DNA of 52,900 nucleotides from Bacteriovoracaceae bacterium. GTDB taxonomy: Bacteria; Bdellovibrionota; Bacteriovoracia; Bacteriovoracales; Bacteriovoracaceae. Location: contig CANEUH010000026.1 of assembly GCA_947441615.1 (NCBI GenBank), positions 1 to 52,900 of the forward strand, in the 5' to 3' direction. Below are positions 16,721-26,010 of the stretch, piece by piece; position 1 is the first letter of the stretch, and each line of letters starts with the position of its first letter. Under the pieces are notes generated by a model. That model ran no database searches, was not told the origin of the DNA, and worked only from the letters and a program-made list of their open reading frames with translations. The position numbers and the translations under genes are program-made.

Positions 16721-16945
16721 GTGAAAACATCCACAAAAACGAGTGGTCAAGCCACAGTCGAATATATATTTATTCTTGCTTTTGCCATACTTTTTGGCTT
16801 CAACGTTATCTCAAAATACACAGATTTTTTTAGCGATGCCATGGGCGGAGTTAGTCATGTGCTATCGACTCACTTAACGATTGGAGTTTGTGATTCAAAT
16901 TGCTGGCTCAAGGGTTATGAAAACTCTTATACAGGCACTCCATGA
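16721..16945 (+). CDS. Type IVb pilin-like protein (second)
   Basis: A 74-residue prepilin with cleavage signal SG|QATVEYIFILAF and a hydrophobic helix. The C-terminal region has two cysteines (CDSNC), absent from the major pilin, that could form a small disulphide loop at a pilus tip. The start is a GTG at 16721. Its stop overlaps the ATG of the prepilin peptidase (ATGA). Confidence 0.85.
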   Translation: MKTSTKTSGQATVEYIFILAFAILFGFNVISKYTDFFSDAMGGVSHVLSTHLTIGVCDSNCWLKGYENSYTGTP

Positions 16946-17439
16946 ACTTTAAAGTGGTATTCATTGTGGTTATGATTGAGCTCCTCTTTGTGGGATGGGT
17001 TGATTTTAAAACAAAGAAAATTTCAAATTACTGGGTCATCCTGAATGTCATTCTGTCGATGGCCCTCTATATGATGGCGAGTGATGTGTATCATTTAAGT
17101 TTGAATATCCTAATCTTTCCGTTGGGATTTATCGTTGCTGGATTTATTTTATTTCTATTAAATATCATGGGAGCTGGAGATTCTAAATTTTTAGCTTCGC
17201 TTTTTTTACTCACTCCCTCAGAGTATCAGATTATTTTATTTGAAAAAATTTTAGTCAGTACAATAGTTACTGGGGCCCTCCTTCTTTCTTTTAGTTTTGT
17301 TAGAAATCGCAAAGTACTCATAGCGTTTATGACTAATCGTCACTGGAGAGGAATAAGAGATATTATTAAATCAAGATTCAGTTATGCACCAGTTATTTCT
17401 GTGGCGTGGCTACTACTTGGAAGAGATCTATGGAAATAA
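16942..17439 (+). CDS. cpaA: Tad prepilin peptidase (A24 family)
   Basis: A 165-residue membrane aspartyl peptidase that removes the leader of Flp and TadE/F-type prepilins. The two catalytic Asp motifs are visible as WVDFKTKKISN near residue 21 and GAGDSKF near 75, separated by membrane helices. No methylase domain is present, typical of Tad-type (CpaA/TadV) enzymes. It overlaps both neighbours in the pilus operon. Confidence 0.9.
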   Translation: MNFKVVFIVVMIELLFVGWVDFKTKKISNYWVILNVILSMALYMMASDVYHLSLNILIFPLGFIVAGFILFLLNIMGAGDSKFLASLFLLTPSEYQIILFEKILVSTIVTGALLLSFSFVRNRKVLIAFMTNRHWRGIRDIIKSRFSYAPVISVAWLLLGRDLWK

Positions 17440-17756
17440 AAATAAAAGGGGAGAAGGGACAAACAACGGTTGAGTATATCCTTCTCTTTGCAGTCGTTGT
17501 TTCACTTGTACTGACAGTTTATAAAAGTGCAGCATTCAGAAGATTATTTGGCGAACAAGGTGAAGTGGGTTTAAAAATTAAAGCTCAAAATGAATTCTCA
17601 TACCGTCATGCCTTTCATATAGCAGGAGCAGAGCGAGAGCCAGTTCCAGATATTTCAAGAGACAACAAGGATATTACGATTCACCCTTCTTATGTCGACT
17701 CATCAAGTGCCAATGAGTCTCGTTTCTTTGGTCCGAAGGAGCCCTATGGACAATAA
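17430..17756 (+). CDS. Type IVb pilin-like protein (third)
   Basis: A 108-residue prepilin with signal KG|QTTVEYILLFAVVVSLVLTV and a longer polar C terminus than Flp. I chose the ATG at 17430, inside the peptidase gene end, because it gives a normal short leader (MEIKIKGEKG). It is probably a minor pilin. Confidence 0.83.
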   Translation: MEIKIKGEKGQTTVEYILLFAVVVSLVLTVYKSAAFRRLFGEQGEVGLKIKAQNEFSYRHAFHIAGAEREPVPDISRDNKDITIHPSYVDSSSANESRFFGPKEPYGQ

Positions 17757-18282
17757 GAACGAAAAGGGCCAGTCAACGATTGAGTTCATTTTTACATTTG
17801 TTTTCGGACTGAGTTTGGTACTATTTATTTTTAAAACTTCCGTAAACTATGCGACTGGATACTTAGTTCAATATGCAACCTTCATGGCGAGTCGTGTTTA
17901 CTTAACTCAGGACACCCACAAGGGGCAGGTGGGGAGTGTGGATCCTTCTCTAGAGCGGGCGGCCCAAAATGCGGCCACAGCCTTTAATAATTACAACCTG
18001 AGTGTTTTAAAAATTCCGAATGAAAATTTTAAAATAAATCCGGTTGAACAGGCCTCTGGACCTAATGAAGTATTAACGGTTGGTGCTTACACAACATTTG
18101 AAGTCACCATGGACGTTCTAGGCAGAGTTGCCGGACAAAAAAAACTAGAATTAGTTTCTGAATCATTTTTGGGGAAAGAGCCTACAAGAGCAGAATGCGC
18201 GAGTCGAGTCTGCTTTGCAATGACTGGACAACAAAATTGCGATCAAACCATGGACATCACCTTATATGACGATGGCTGCTGA
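17746..18282 (+). CDS. TadE-like minor pseudopilin
   Basis: A 178-residue prepilin with class III leader KG|QSTIEFIFTFVFGLSLVLFI. The Glu at mature position 5 and large periplasmic domain are typical of TadE. Several cysteines occur near the C terminus. The start ATG at 17746 follows AAGGAG and lies within the previous gene, whose stop is at 17754-17756; the earlier in-frame ATG at 17692 is rejected. Confidence 0.82.
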   Translation: MDNKNEKGQSTIEFIFTFVFGLSLVLFIFKTSVNYATGYLVQYATFMASRVYLTQDTHKGQVGSVDPSLERAAQNAATAFNNYNLSVLKIPNENFKINPVEQASGPNEVLTVGAYTTFEVTMDVLGRVAGQKKLELVSESFLGKEPTRAECASRVCFAMTGQQNCDQTMDITLYDDGC

Positions 18283-18788
18283 TGGAAAATAAACCTAATA
18301 CTGAAAGTGGCCAGGCATTAATTGAATTAATAATCTTCCTTCCACTTATTGTAACTCTCTATTCAGTCATCTCAGGTTTTGCGAACTCTATAAATGGTTC
18401 CATAAATCAGCAGAAAATTGCTCGATCCTATTACTATTATAGGATTCAAAACAACTCAACTACTCCATCACCGCTAACTAGAATTCCATATGAAAATTGG
18501 TCCTACTTCAGTGTCTACTTTATTGGTTGGAGAGACTATGTCAAAGGTGCAGGGAGCCCAGTCATGCCTTGCTATAAGGTGAGTATACCTTTTAAAGATA
18601 GTCCTGATGACAAATGTGAAGACTCCTATCAGAGCGATAAAAGTCTCTGGGTGAAAGTGGGTACTGTTTATGGAACATGTGGAGCCACTTTTTTTCATAG
18701 CAATGGAAAAGTTTATTATGCCCCAGACCAAGGTGGAGGGGATTTTAGTGCAGTTGTTGATCAAAGAAGTTGCATAATCATGCAGTAG
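18282..18788 (+). CDS. TadE/TadF-like minor pseudopilin
   Basis: A 168-residue prepilin with leader SG|QALIELIIFLPLIVTLYSVI, mature Glu at position 5, and a periplasmic domain with four or so cysteines. The start overlaps the previous stop by one base (TGATG). It is the last pilin-like gene before the CpaB gene. With the preceding gene it makes the TadE/TadF pair usual in Tad loci. Confidence 0.8.
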   Translation: MENKPNTESGQALIELIIFLPLIVTLYSVISGFANSINGSINQQKIARSYYYYRIQNNSTTPSPLTRIPYENWSYFSVYFIGWRDYVKGAGSPVMPCYKVSIPFKDSPDDKCEDSYQSDKSLWVKVGTVYGTCGATFFHSNGKVYYAPDQGGGDFSAVVDQRSCIIMQ

Positions 18789-18872
18789 GTAAGAACTTTC
18801 ATTTTGCTCCATGAAAATAAAAATCTGGTAAGATTAAGTAATTGAAAAATCATTCAAAGTTTAGGAAGAACA

Positions 18873-19703
18873 ATGAATAGTCGAGCCTTTACCACCAGCC
18901 TCCTACTCGCTGCACTTGCCGTGGCGATGATTTGGTCTTACATCGAAAGTAGAGAGACTGAACTTCAAAGTGATTATGGAAATCAAACTCCCGTCGTGAT
19001 TGCTAAAGAAGATATTAAAGAATTAGAAATCATTGATGATAGAAAAGTTCAACTCATTAACATCCCTTCAAAGTTTCAAATGCCAGGGCACTTTAAAAGA
19101 GTTGAAGATCTTTATAATACTATCGCAGCTGTCCCTATCAAAAAAGGTGAACAGATAACAGTTCCAAGAGTGACTTATCCTGGTTCTCAATCAGGCTTAT
19201 CACGGCAGATTTCCATTGGTAAAAGGGCCATGTCTATTCAGGTGACTGAAGGACAAGCAGTGAGTCGATTAATAAAACCTGGAGATCGCGTGGATGTACT
19301 CGCTCTGGTTGATTATGCTGCAGGAAAAAAAGAAAAACTGAAAGTTAAAACTGTCCTTCAAGATGTCATTGTTTTATCAACAGGTCTCTTCATTACAAAC
19401 TCTGTTCCAATCATCAACATAAAAGACGAAAAAGACTCTCGTCAGATGAAATTAAATAACTATACAAACTTCAACACAGTGACACTTGAGTTGACACCAT
19501 TTGAAGTTCAAAAAATGGTCTTTTTAATTTCTGCTGGGAATGGAATCTATCTTTCACTACGTAATAATGATGACAAGACAGTTGAACGAATTGCTTCAAC
19601 TAAGCTTTATGACGTTTTGGATGAGGATAGAGCGGAAGCACAAACTTATTTTGCTGAGCAATCAGCAAGAGAAAATAAAAGGGCTGGTGGTGGCGGTCGT
19701 TAA
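18873..19703 (+). CDS. cpaB: Flp pilus assembly protein CpaB (RcpC)
   Basis: A 276-residue periplasmic protein with one N-terminal membrane segment (about 7-23). Then follows an SAF domain (VVIAKEDIKELEII...KGEQITVPRV) and the RcpC/CpaB region (SIQVTEGQAVSRLIKPGDRVDVLAL). It stabilises or gates the secretin. AGGAAG precedes the ATG. An 84-bp gap separates it from the pilin genes. Confidence 0.92.
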   Translation: MNSRAFTTSLLLAALAVAMIWSYIESRETELQSDYGNQTPVVIAKEDIKELEIIDDRKVQLINIPSKFQMPGHFKRVEDLYNTIAAVPIKKGEQITVPRVTYPGSQSGLSRQISIGKRAMSIQVTEGQAVSRLIKPGDRVDVLALVDYAAGKKEKLKVKTVLQDVIVLSTGLFITNSVPIINIKDEKDSRQMKLNNYTNFNTVTLELTPFEVQKMVFLISAGNGIYLSLRNNDDKTVERIASTKLYDVLDEDRAEAQTYFAEQSARENKRAGGGGR

Positions 19704-21231
19704 GTTTTGCCTCACTTTTTATTTTTTATTTGCGATGAATCTTGGATTCACTCAAGATAGTGCTCAGTCTTCGTCTGTTCCCAATAAAGATTTAGAAGTT
19801 GCTATGGGTATAGATGTGATTGAAAAACTTGATTTTGATTACAGTCCAAAAATTACGATTGGTAATGAAAGTATTCTTAAACTCGTTTTAATCCCAACGA
19901 AAAGAGAAATTATTTTTAAAGGTCTAAAACCTGGTCGAACCAACGTTACCGTTAGAGATAACGTGGGTGACGTTAAACTTATCTACACTGTCGTCATCAC
20001 TGCAACCGGTAAATCGAATACCGTATCAGAATTAAGAGAGTTAATTGGAGACGTCGAGGGTCTTGAAATCGGTATCAAGGGCGGTAAGGTTTACGTTGGT
20101 GGCGAAATCGTTGTACCAGATGATATCGGAAGAGTTTCTCAAGTTCTCGCCAGTTATCCAGACGTTCTAACATTAATAGAGTTATCTCCCCAGACCCAAC
20201 GAGTGATTGCTAGAAAAATGACTGAAGAATTGGCAAGAAATAATTTAAAAGAGGTTACCGTTCGAGTTGTGAATAAAGTATTCTGGCTTGAAGGTGTCGT
20301 CAGTCCCCAACAAAAACCTGAAGGAAGAGAGGCGCTCGCTGTTACGATTGCCAAAGCTTTTCTTCCACCTAAGATTGTAAATCTATCTACCGCCAGTAAT
20401 CGTTACGCTTCACCTCAGACAAGTGACATTATTGATTTCACGGCCGTGAGTCAGAAGAAGGATGCGCCTCCTGCTCCTAAAATGATCAAGATCACCTCTC
20501 AATTTGTGGAGCTTTCAAAATCTTATAATAAAGTTTTTGCTTTTAAGTGGGCCCCTTTGATGGGTGCAGATAATTCAAGTATACAATTCGGTCAAACAGC
20601 ATCAGGCAATTTATCCGCCCGACAATCCGAGGGAACATTAAGTGCTACAATTTCAAATTTATTTCCTAAATTGAATGCAGCTAAGAGTGCGGGTTATGCA
20701 AGAACAATTCAATCAGGAATGGTTATCGTAAGAGATGGTTTTACTGAAGGTGGTAAAATTTCTAAAAATACAGTAATTCCTTATGCTGTTGGAACAGGTG
20801 ATTTCACGAAAGCTGATAAGGCAAATATAGGCTTAGATTTAGATGTTAAGCCTGCCATCCTTGAGCAAGAAAAAATTGAATTGGGAATAAATCTTAGAGT
20901 GACTATAGCTGTTCCTTCGGGAAATGCGAGCCCAATTACCACCAATAATTCAATTTCTACAAATGTCATTTTAAAATCCAAAGAGTCAGCTGCAATCGGA
21001 GGAGTTGTTCAAAACACTTCGACGACTGACTATGATAATACTGGAAATGATCCGGCCCCAACAACAGCAACTGCAGGGCAGGCCCCTGCAACACCTTTGT
21101 TTCGTTTATATAGATCGAAAAGTTATTCAACGAATAAAAGTCAGTACGTTATTTTTGTAACACCTGAAATCGTTGAATCTGCATCTGCTGGTACTGAAGA
21201 AATCAGAAAAAAATTCAGGAGAAGAGAATAA
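19687..21231 (+). CDS. cpaC: Tad outer-membrane secretin CpaC (RcpA)
   Basis: Outer-membrane channel for the Tad pilus, about 514 residues. The frame is open from 19540, but translation probably starts at the GTG at 19687 (or 19690), which gives a signal peptide VVKFCLTFYFLFAMNLGF before TQD; this overlaps the cpaB end. An N-terminal pilus-assembly domain (ITIGNESILKLVL...GRTNVTVRD) is followed by a BON-like domain and the C-terminal secretin domain ending in SQYVIFVTPEIV. Confidence 0.88.
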   Translation: MVAVVKFCLTFYFLFAMNLGFTQDSAQSSSVPNKDLEVAMGIDVIEKLDFDYSPKITIGNESILKLVLIPTKREIIFKGLKPGRTNVTVRDNVGDVKLIYTVVITATGKSNTVSELRELIGDVEGLEIGIKGGKVYVGGEIVVPDDIGRVSQVLASYPDVLTLIELSPQTQRVIARKMTEELARNNLKEVTVRVVNKVFWLEGVVSPQQKPEGREALAVTIAKAFLPPKIVNLSTASNRYASPQTSDIIDFTAVSQKKDAPPAPKMIKITSQFVELSKSYNKVFAFKWAPLMGADNSSIQFGQTASGNLSARQSEGTLSATISNLFPKLNAAKSAGYARTIQSGMVIVRDGFTEGGKISKNTVIPYAVGTGDFTKADKANIGLDLDVKPAILEQEKIELGINLRVTIAVPSGNASPITTNNSISTNVILKSKESAAIGGVVQNTSTTDYDNTGNDPAPTTATAGQAPATPLFRLYRSKSYSTNKSQYVIFVTPEIVESASAGTEEIRKKFRRRE

Positions 21232-23343
21232 ATGGCCGGTAATATTATCACAATCATAGGGGGGAAAGGAGGTGTCGGTAAGTCACAGATTGCTGCTAAC
21301 CTTGCTATCGCCTACGCTAATGAAATTCGCGCTAAAACACTTCTTTTGGATTTTGATCAAAAATCTTGTGGTGATCAAAATATAATCACCGGCGTAAAAT
21401 CAAAAAAACATTTAAAAGAACTTTCTGATTTTAATGGTGCGATAGATCCCAGATCAATTCAACTTTTCACAATAGATCACAAGTCTGGCTTCTCTTACAT
21501 AGGAATGCCAACAGAACCCATCGCTGCTTCACAAATTAATGAAGAGGGAATTGGGAAAGCCTTAAAAGCTTTAGTGAATATTTATCCAATTATTGTGATT
21601 GATGCTGGAAGTGAACTCTCACCTCTAGCTCTAAAGGCGATGGAGTTTTCAACACTCATCTTTATTGTTGCTTCACCGGATTTATTAGCAGTGAATCAGT
21701 GCAAGAGAATGCACTCTGATCTGATAACCATGCTTTTTCCCAAAGACATGATTCAAATTATTGTGAATCAAGCAGTCAATGGCCATCCCGTTAGCCCTGA
21801 TGTGATAGGAAAACAAATCGGTAAGCCCGTCTTTCATGCAATCCCGAGAGATGATGCCAGTTGTATTGCAGCTCTTTCGCGATCAACCCCTGTTCTTGTT
21901 GGTGCAAAAGGCTCTCCTTTTGGATCTGGGGTGACAGATTGTGTGAGAAAACTCATTCAGAAAAATGTTCTTAAAACGTTAGAAAAACTCACTAAGCCAC
22001 AGGACTCGGCGAATCAGCAGAATGCTAGTAAGGGTGATCCAGCGGTTGACGACAACCGTAAAAGAGATCAGTGGACAGAGTTAAAAAGTAGAATCCACAA
22101 GGCACTCGTCGAAGAGATGGATCTTAAAAAGCAGGATGATAATGATCCTAAAGCGAAAATAATTCTTCGTGAGCAAACGAAAAAAATGGTGGTTGAACTT
22201 CTTGGAAAGGAAGATACGAAAAATATTCTCCCAACAAGAGATGACATGAACCGCATCGTGAAAGAAATCCTTGATGAGGCCTTAGGACTGGGTCCACTCG
22301 AAGATATGCTCGCTGACAAGAGTATCTCTGAGATTATGGTCGTGGGACCAAAGAAAATTTATTATGAACAAAGTGGTAAGGTCAAAAAGTCTGAAGTGAC
22401 TTTTACAAATGATCGCCAAGTGATGAACGTCATCGAAAGAATTGTGGCACCTATAGGAAGAAGAATCGATGAAAAAACACCCTATGTTGATGCTCGGTTA
22501 GCCGATGGTTCTCGGGTTCACGCCATCATTCCACCCTGTGCGATTGATGGGTGTTGCATCACAATTCGAAAATTTCCAGATAAGCGTCTCACTTATAAAG
22601 ACCTTGTGAAATTTGGAGCGATGACTGAGGAAATGGCGGATTTTTTAAGAATCTCAGTAGAAGCACACAGAAATATAGTTGTATCCGGTGGAACAGGTTC
22701 AGGTAAAACCACTCTCATTAATATGCTTGGTGGGTTTATTCAGTCGAATGAGCGAATTATTACTTGTGAGGATTCGGCCGAGTTAAATTTCCCTCAGGAT
22801 CACGTCGTTAGATTAGAGACTCGTCCACCTTCATTAGAGGGCGACGGTCAAATTGATATTCGCTGTCTTGTAAAACAAACTCTTCGAATGAGACCCGATA
22901 GAATTGTGGTTGGAGAGTGTCGAGGGGGAGAAACTCTTGATATGTTGCAGGCGATGAATACGGGTCACGATGGATCAATGACAACAGTTCACTCCAATAC
23001 ACCGAGAGATGCCATTTCACGACTCGAAACACTTGTTCAATACGCTGGAGCTGGTCTTCCTCAGAAAGCAATTAAAGAAATGATTGCCTCAGCTGTTCAT
23101 ATGATTATTCAGCAATCCCGACTAGATGATGGATCCCGTAAATGTCTTTATGTAACTGAGATCGGTGGTCTTCAAGGTGAAGTTGTTACCTTGCAGGATA
23201 TCTTTATTTACAAGCAGGAGGGGATGAACAAGGAAGGAAAAATTGTAGGCAAATTTATGGCCACAGGCTTCATTCCTAAATTTATCGAGACACTTGAAAA
23301 GAAAGGTTACAAAGTTCCGAGAGGACTTTTTATTAATAAATAA
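21232..23343 (+). CDS. Fused CpaE/TadZ-like and CpaF/TadA ATPases of the Tad pilus
   Basis: A 703-residue protein joining two usually separate proteins. Residues 1-255 form a ParA/MinD-type ATPase with deviant Walker A GKGGVGKS (11-18), the class that localises the pilus (CpaE/TadZ), but without the CpaE receiver-like domain. After a polar linker (about 255-285), residues 285-703 are the hexameric secretion ATPase CpaF with Walker A GGTGSGKT (486-493), an acidic CEDSAEL Asp box and the VGECRGGE Walker B. No internal stop or likely frameshift is seen, so it is a true fusion. It starts at the base after cpaC ends. Confidence 0.93.
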   Translation: MAGNIITIIGGKGGVGKSQIAANLAIAYANEIRAKTLLLDFDQKSCGDQNIITGVKSKKHLKELSDFNGAIDPRSIQLFTIDHKSGFSYIGMPTEPIAASQINEEGIGKALKALVNIYPIIVIDAGSELSPLALKAMEFSTLIFIVASPDLLAVNQCKRMHSDLITMLFPKDMIQIIVNQAVNGHPVSPDVIGKQIGKPVFHAIPRDDASCIAALSRSTPVLVGAKGSPFGSGVTDCVRKLIQKNVLKTLEKLTKPQDSANQQNASKGDPAVDDNRKRDQWTELKSRIHKALVEEMDLKKQDDNDPKAKIILREQTKKMVVELLGKEDTKNILPTRDDMNRIVKEILDEALGLGPLEDMLADKSISEIMVVGPKKIYYEQSGKVKKSEVTFTNDRQVMNVIERIVAPIGRRIDEKTPYVDARLADGSRVHAIIPPCAIDGCCITIRKFPDKRLTYKDLVKFGAMTEEMADFLRISVEAHRNIVVSGGTGSGKTTLINMLGGFIQSNERIITCEDSAELNFPQDHVVRLETRPPSLEGDGQIDIRCLVKQTLRMRPDRIVVGECRGGETLDMLQAMNTGHDGSMTTVHSNTPRDAISRLETLVQYAGAGLPQKAIKEMIASAVHMIIQQSRLDDGSRKCLYVTEIGGLQGEVVTLQDIFIYKQEGMNKEGKIVGKFMATGFIPKFIETLEKKGYKVPRGLFINK

Positions 23344-24317
23344 TGATTAGTAAATTTATTCATTTTTTTATTTTTTTTGTTTTTGCATCTCCCCTTCTTG
23401 CGCAAACGGGTAATAAGCCACGTGAAGTTAGCCTTATTCTCGACATCTTGGGAATTAAAGGAGTTCTGATCGTTATAGGTGTGACTGTCTTTACTTATAC
23501 CTATTTAAATTCAGTTAAATTATTTGGTTGGATAGATGATCAAACTTTTGGCACAAGAGATTATATTTTAAAAAAATTTGAAATTATGTTTATTGAGGTG
23601 GAGCCAAATAAAATTACTATTGCACTACTTCTCATGTCGTTTGGGCTGGGGACGCTGACCTTTTGTATTCTTGCATTGCTGGGCAATGTCCCTCTTGCAG
23701 TTTTTCTGGGCCTCGTCTTTTTAGTGGTCGGGTGGAAGGCCCCAAAACCGATTGTCGATTATTTTGAGAATAAAAGAAAAAAACTTTACGCGACTCAAAT
23801 GGTTGATGCCCTCAATTTATTAGGAAATGGCCTTCGAGCAGGACTAACAATGCCTCAAGCGATTGGAATGGTTGTGGATGAAATGCCGGCACCAGTAAGC
23901 CAGGAATTTAACCTTGTTCTTCAACAGGCGAAAATCGGTGTTCCATTAGATGAAGCCTTAGAAAATTTAAAGAAAAGAGTTTATACAGAAGATAATGAGA
24001 TGTTCGTAACAAGTGTCAATATTTTACGCGAAACCGGCGGTAATCTTGCCGAAACTTTTGACACTATTGTGATGGTGATTCGAGAGAGAGTTCGTCTTCA
24101 ACTTAAAATTGAAACCTATATAGCTTCAGGTAAAGTTCAGGCTTACATCATTGGGGCAATGCCTTTTGCAATGATTGTGATGTTTGGAACAGGTGATCCC
24201 GAATATTTTCCATTACTGTTTGGAACATTTCTAGGAATTCTTTGTTTAGTCATCATTTGCGGAATGGTGGGCCTTGGTATGTGGGTCATTATGAAGATCA
24301 TTGATATTAAAGTTTAG
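23343..24317 (+). CDS. tadB: Tad inner-membrane platform protein TadB
   Basis: A 324-residue membrane protein with a T2SSF domain (QMVDALNLLGNGLRAGL...ETGGNLAETFDTIV). Membrane helices lie around 33-52, 92-130 and 265-320. It begins with a signal-peptide-like stretch ending LLAQ (about residue 21), unusual for TadB. The ATG overlaps the upstream stop by one base. Tad platforms normally have TadB and TadC; no TadC is adjacent, so this protein may act as a homo-oligomer or TadC is elsewhere. Confidence 0.9.
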   Translation: MISKFIHFFIFFVFASPLLAQTGNKPREVSLILDILGIKGVLIVIGVTVFTYTYLNSVKLFGWIDDQTFGTRDYILKKFEIMFIEVEPNKITIALLLMSFGLGTLTFCILALLGNVPLAVFLGLVFLVVGWKAPKPIVDYFENKRKKLYATQMVDALNLLGNGLRAGLTMPQAIGMVVDEMPAPVSQEFNLVLQQAKIGVPLDEALENLKKRVYTEDNEMFVTSVNILRETGGNLAETFDTIVMVIRERVRLQLKIETYIASGKVQAYIIGAMPFAMIVMFGTGDPEYFPLLFGTFLGILCLVIICGMVGLGMWVIMKIIDIKV

Positions 24318-24335
24318 GCTATAAAAAACCGATAA
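24308..24335 (+). promoter_or_regulatory. Sigma28 (FliA)-type promoter of the RHS gene
   Basis: TAAAGTTT (24308-24315) overlapping the tadB stop codon, 12 bases, then ACCGATAA (24328-24335), 7 of 8 to the FliA -10, 35 bp before the RHS start. Confidence 0.72.
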
Positions 24336-24370
24336 AGGTCTAGATTAATAGAATGTAAAAAGGTGGAATT

Positions 24371-25999
24371 ATGAAGTTTTTTAAGGCAATGGCCCTCACT
24401 CTCATTGCCATGTTGATGACGGTAATGGTTCATGCAGGTGTTAATTTAAAAAATGGAAATTTTTATATTTCCTACACCGACATTGTTGTTCCGGGTGGTG
24501 GAAAGAAATTAGAAATCACGAGAACATACAATTCAAAATCCACAGAAGTAGGATGGTTTGGGTTTGGCTGGGGTAGTGAGTTTGAAACAAAGCTTGAACA
24601 ATCTGCAGATGGTTCAATTATTATTCATGAACATGGTTCTGGTGCAAAAACACGTTTCACACCAAAAACAGCAGTTGATCCTGTGGCAGCATCAACGAAA
24701 ATTGTAAATGAAATGAGAAAAAAGACGGCGCTTTCTGAAAAAGCAGCTTCTGATCTCATCCAAAAACTGGCGAATAACTCTGAATTAAGACACACCTATG
24801 CGGTAAATTTTGGTGTTCAAGCTTCTGTTGCTCCAGGAACAGTTCTTTATTCAAATGATCGTGGACCTCAGGAGCTACAAGTTACCAAAGAAGGCTTTAA
24901 ACGTTCACATTCTGACGGAAGAAACGATTACTTTAATCCTCAAGGACAACTCGCTAAAATTGCAGATAAAAGTGGATACTTTGTTGGCTTTACCTACAAA
25001 GAGGGTTTACTTGACTCTATTAAAGATTCCCAAGCGAAACAGATTTTTTTCTCTTGGTATCCAGATGGTTTAGTTAAAGAAGTCTGGTCTGCTGGAGACA
25101 AAAAAGCGACTTACAAGTACACCGATACAGACCTCGTGTCATCAAAAGATGTTGGAGATAACGTCTACGATTATGCTTACGATAAGTCCCATAATTTAAC
25201 TGAAATTAAATATTCAGATAAAACAAAATTAAAAGTAGCTTACGACCAAAAAACGTTCTTTGTAACTCAGGTGATTGATCGTAACAGTGAAGATACAAAG
25301 TACCAGTATGGTTCTGATCCCAAAAATCCAGATGATCATTATTGGACAGTCGTTACTAAACCTGGATTCGATGGTAAACCTGTCGCAAATAGATATGAGT
25401 ATGAAATTAAAACGACAGCAGACGGATCTCGGTATACTTATAGAATTTTGACAGAAATTAATGGTATTAAAACGGACACTCTCTTTGGGGAGAATTCACT
25501 TCCTATCAAGATCGCTCGCGGAAATCACATCACAAATTTTGAATATAATTCGAATGGTTTACTAACAAAAAAATCATCCACGAAAGGTGATTTCGTCAAC
25601 ATTGAGTATGACGATAAGATTAATAAGATTAAAAAAGTGGTCAATAACGAAGGTTCAACTGATTTTGAGTACGATACCAAAGGAAACCTGGTTAAGGCCG
25701 CCAATAATCAAGGGAAAACAGTTTTTCTTATCTATGATAGCAAAGGTAAAATCTCTAAAATGGTTGATGTAGAGTCAGCTTCTTCTCGTCGCACTCTGAA
25801 TTTCAAATACAATTCACTTGGAAAACCCGTCGAAATTGAAATGGAAAAAGTTGGAAAAATTAATGTAGCCTATGACAATTACGGTGAGATTAAAAAAGTT
25901 GAATCAAGTGCAGGTCATAAGATGGCCCTCCAAGTGACTCAAGCATTTCAAAACTTATTAACTATTGTTAAACCCGCCGGTGTAAATTTAAATATGTAA
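24371..25999 (+). CDS. Exported RHS/YD-repeat protein without a toxin domain
   Basis: A 542-residue secreted protein. A signal peptide (cleavage after HAG/VHA near 21-23) leads into a DUF6531-like RHS start (GNFYISYTDIVVPGGG...RTYNSKSTEVGWFGFGWG), then about fifteen YD-type repeats such as DYFNPQGQLAKI, FEYNSNGLLTKK, FEYDTKGNLVKAAN. RHS proteins form beta-cocoon shells that often enclose a C-terminal toxin; here the protein ends within the repeat region and lacks the DPxGL cleavage core and toxin tip. It is followed by a small secreted peptide gene 11 bp later and preceded by a sigma28-type site. Role unknown; an adhesin or structural surface protein is plausible. Confidence 0.8.
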   Translation: MKFFKAMALTLIAMLMTVMVHAGVNLKNGNFYISYTDIVVPGGGKKLEITRTYNSKSTEVGWFGFGWGSEFETKLEQSADGSIIIHEHGSGAKTRFTPKTAVDPVAASTKIVNEMRKKTALSEKAASDLIQKLANNSELRHTYAVNFGVQASVAPGTVLYSNDRGPQELQVTKEGFKRSHSDGRNDYFNPQGQLAKIADKSGYFVGFTYKEGLLDSIKDSQAKQIFFSWYPDGLVKEVWSAGDKKATYKYTDTDLVSSKDVGDNVYDYAYDKSHNLTEIKYSDKTKLKVAYDQKTFFVTQVIDRNSEDTKYQYGSDPKNPDDHYWTVVTKPGFDGKPVANRYEYEIKTTADGSRYTYRILTEINGIKTDTLFGENSLPIKIARGNHITNFEYNSNGLLTKKSSTKGDFVNIEYDDKINKIKKVVNNEGSTDFEYDTKGNLVKAANNQGKTVFLIYDSKGKISKMVDVESASSRRTLNFKYNSLGKPVEIEMEKVGKINVAYDNYGEIKKVESSAGHKMALQVTQAFQNLLTIVKPAGVNLNM

Positions 26000-26010
26000 G
26001 GGAGTTTGAT

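Noticed and set aside
17406..17429. Longer starts for the third pilin (17406) and for the TadE-like gene (17692)
   Set aside because: They lengthen the prepilin leader beyond the normal short form and lack good ribosome binding sites.
19540..19686. cpaC start at the ATG at 19540
   Set aside because: It would lie deep inside cpaB and put 50 polar residues before the signal peptide.
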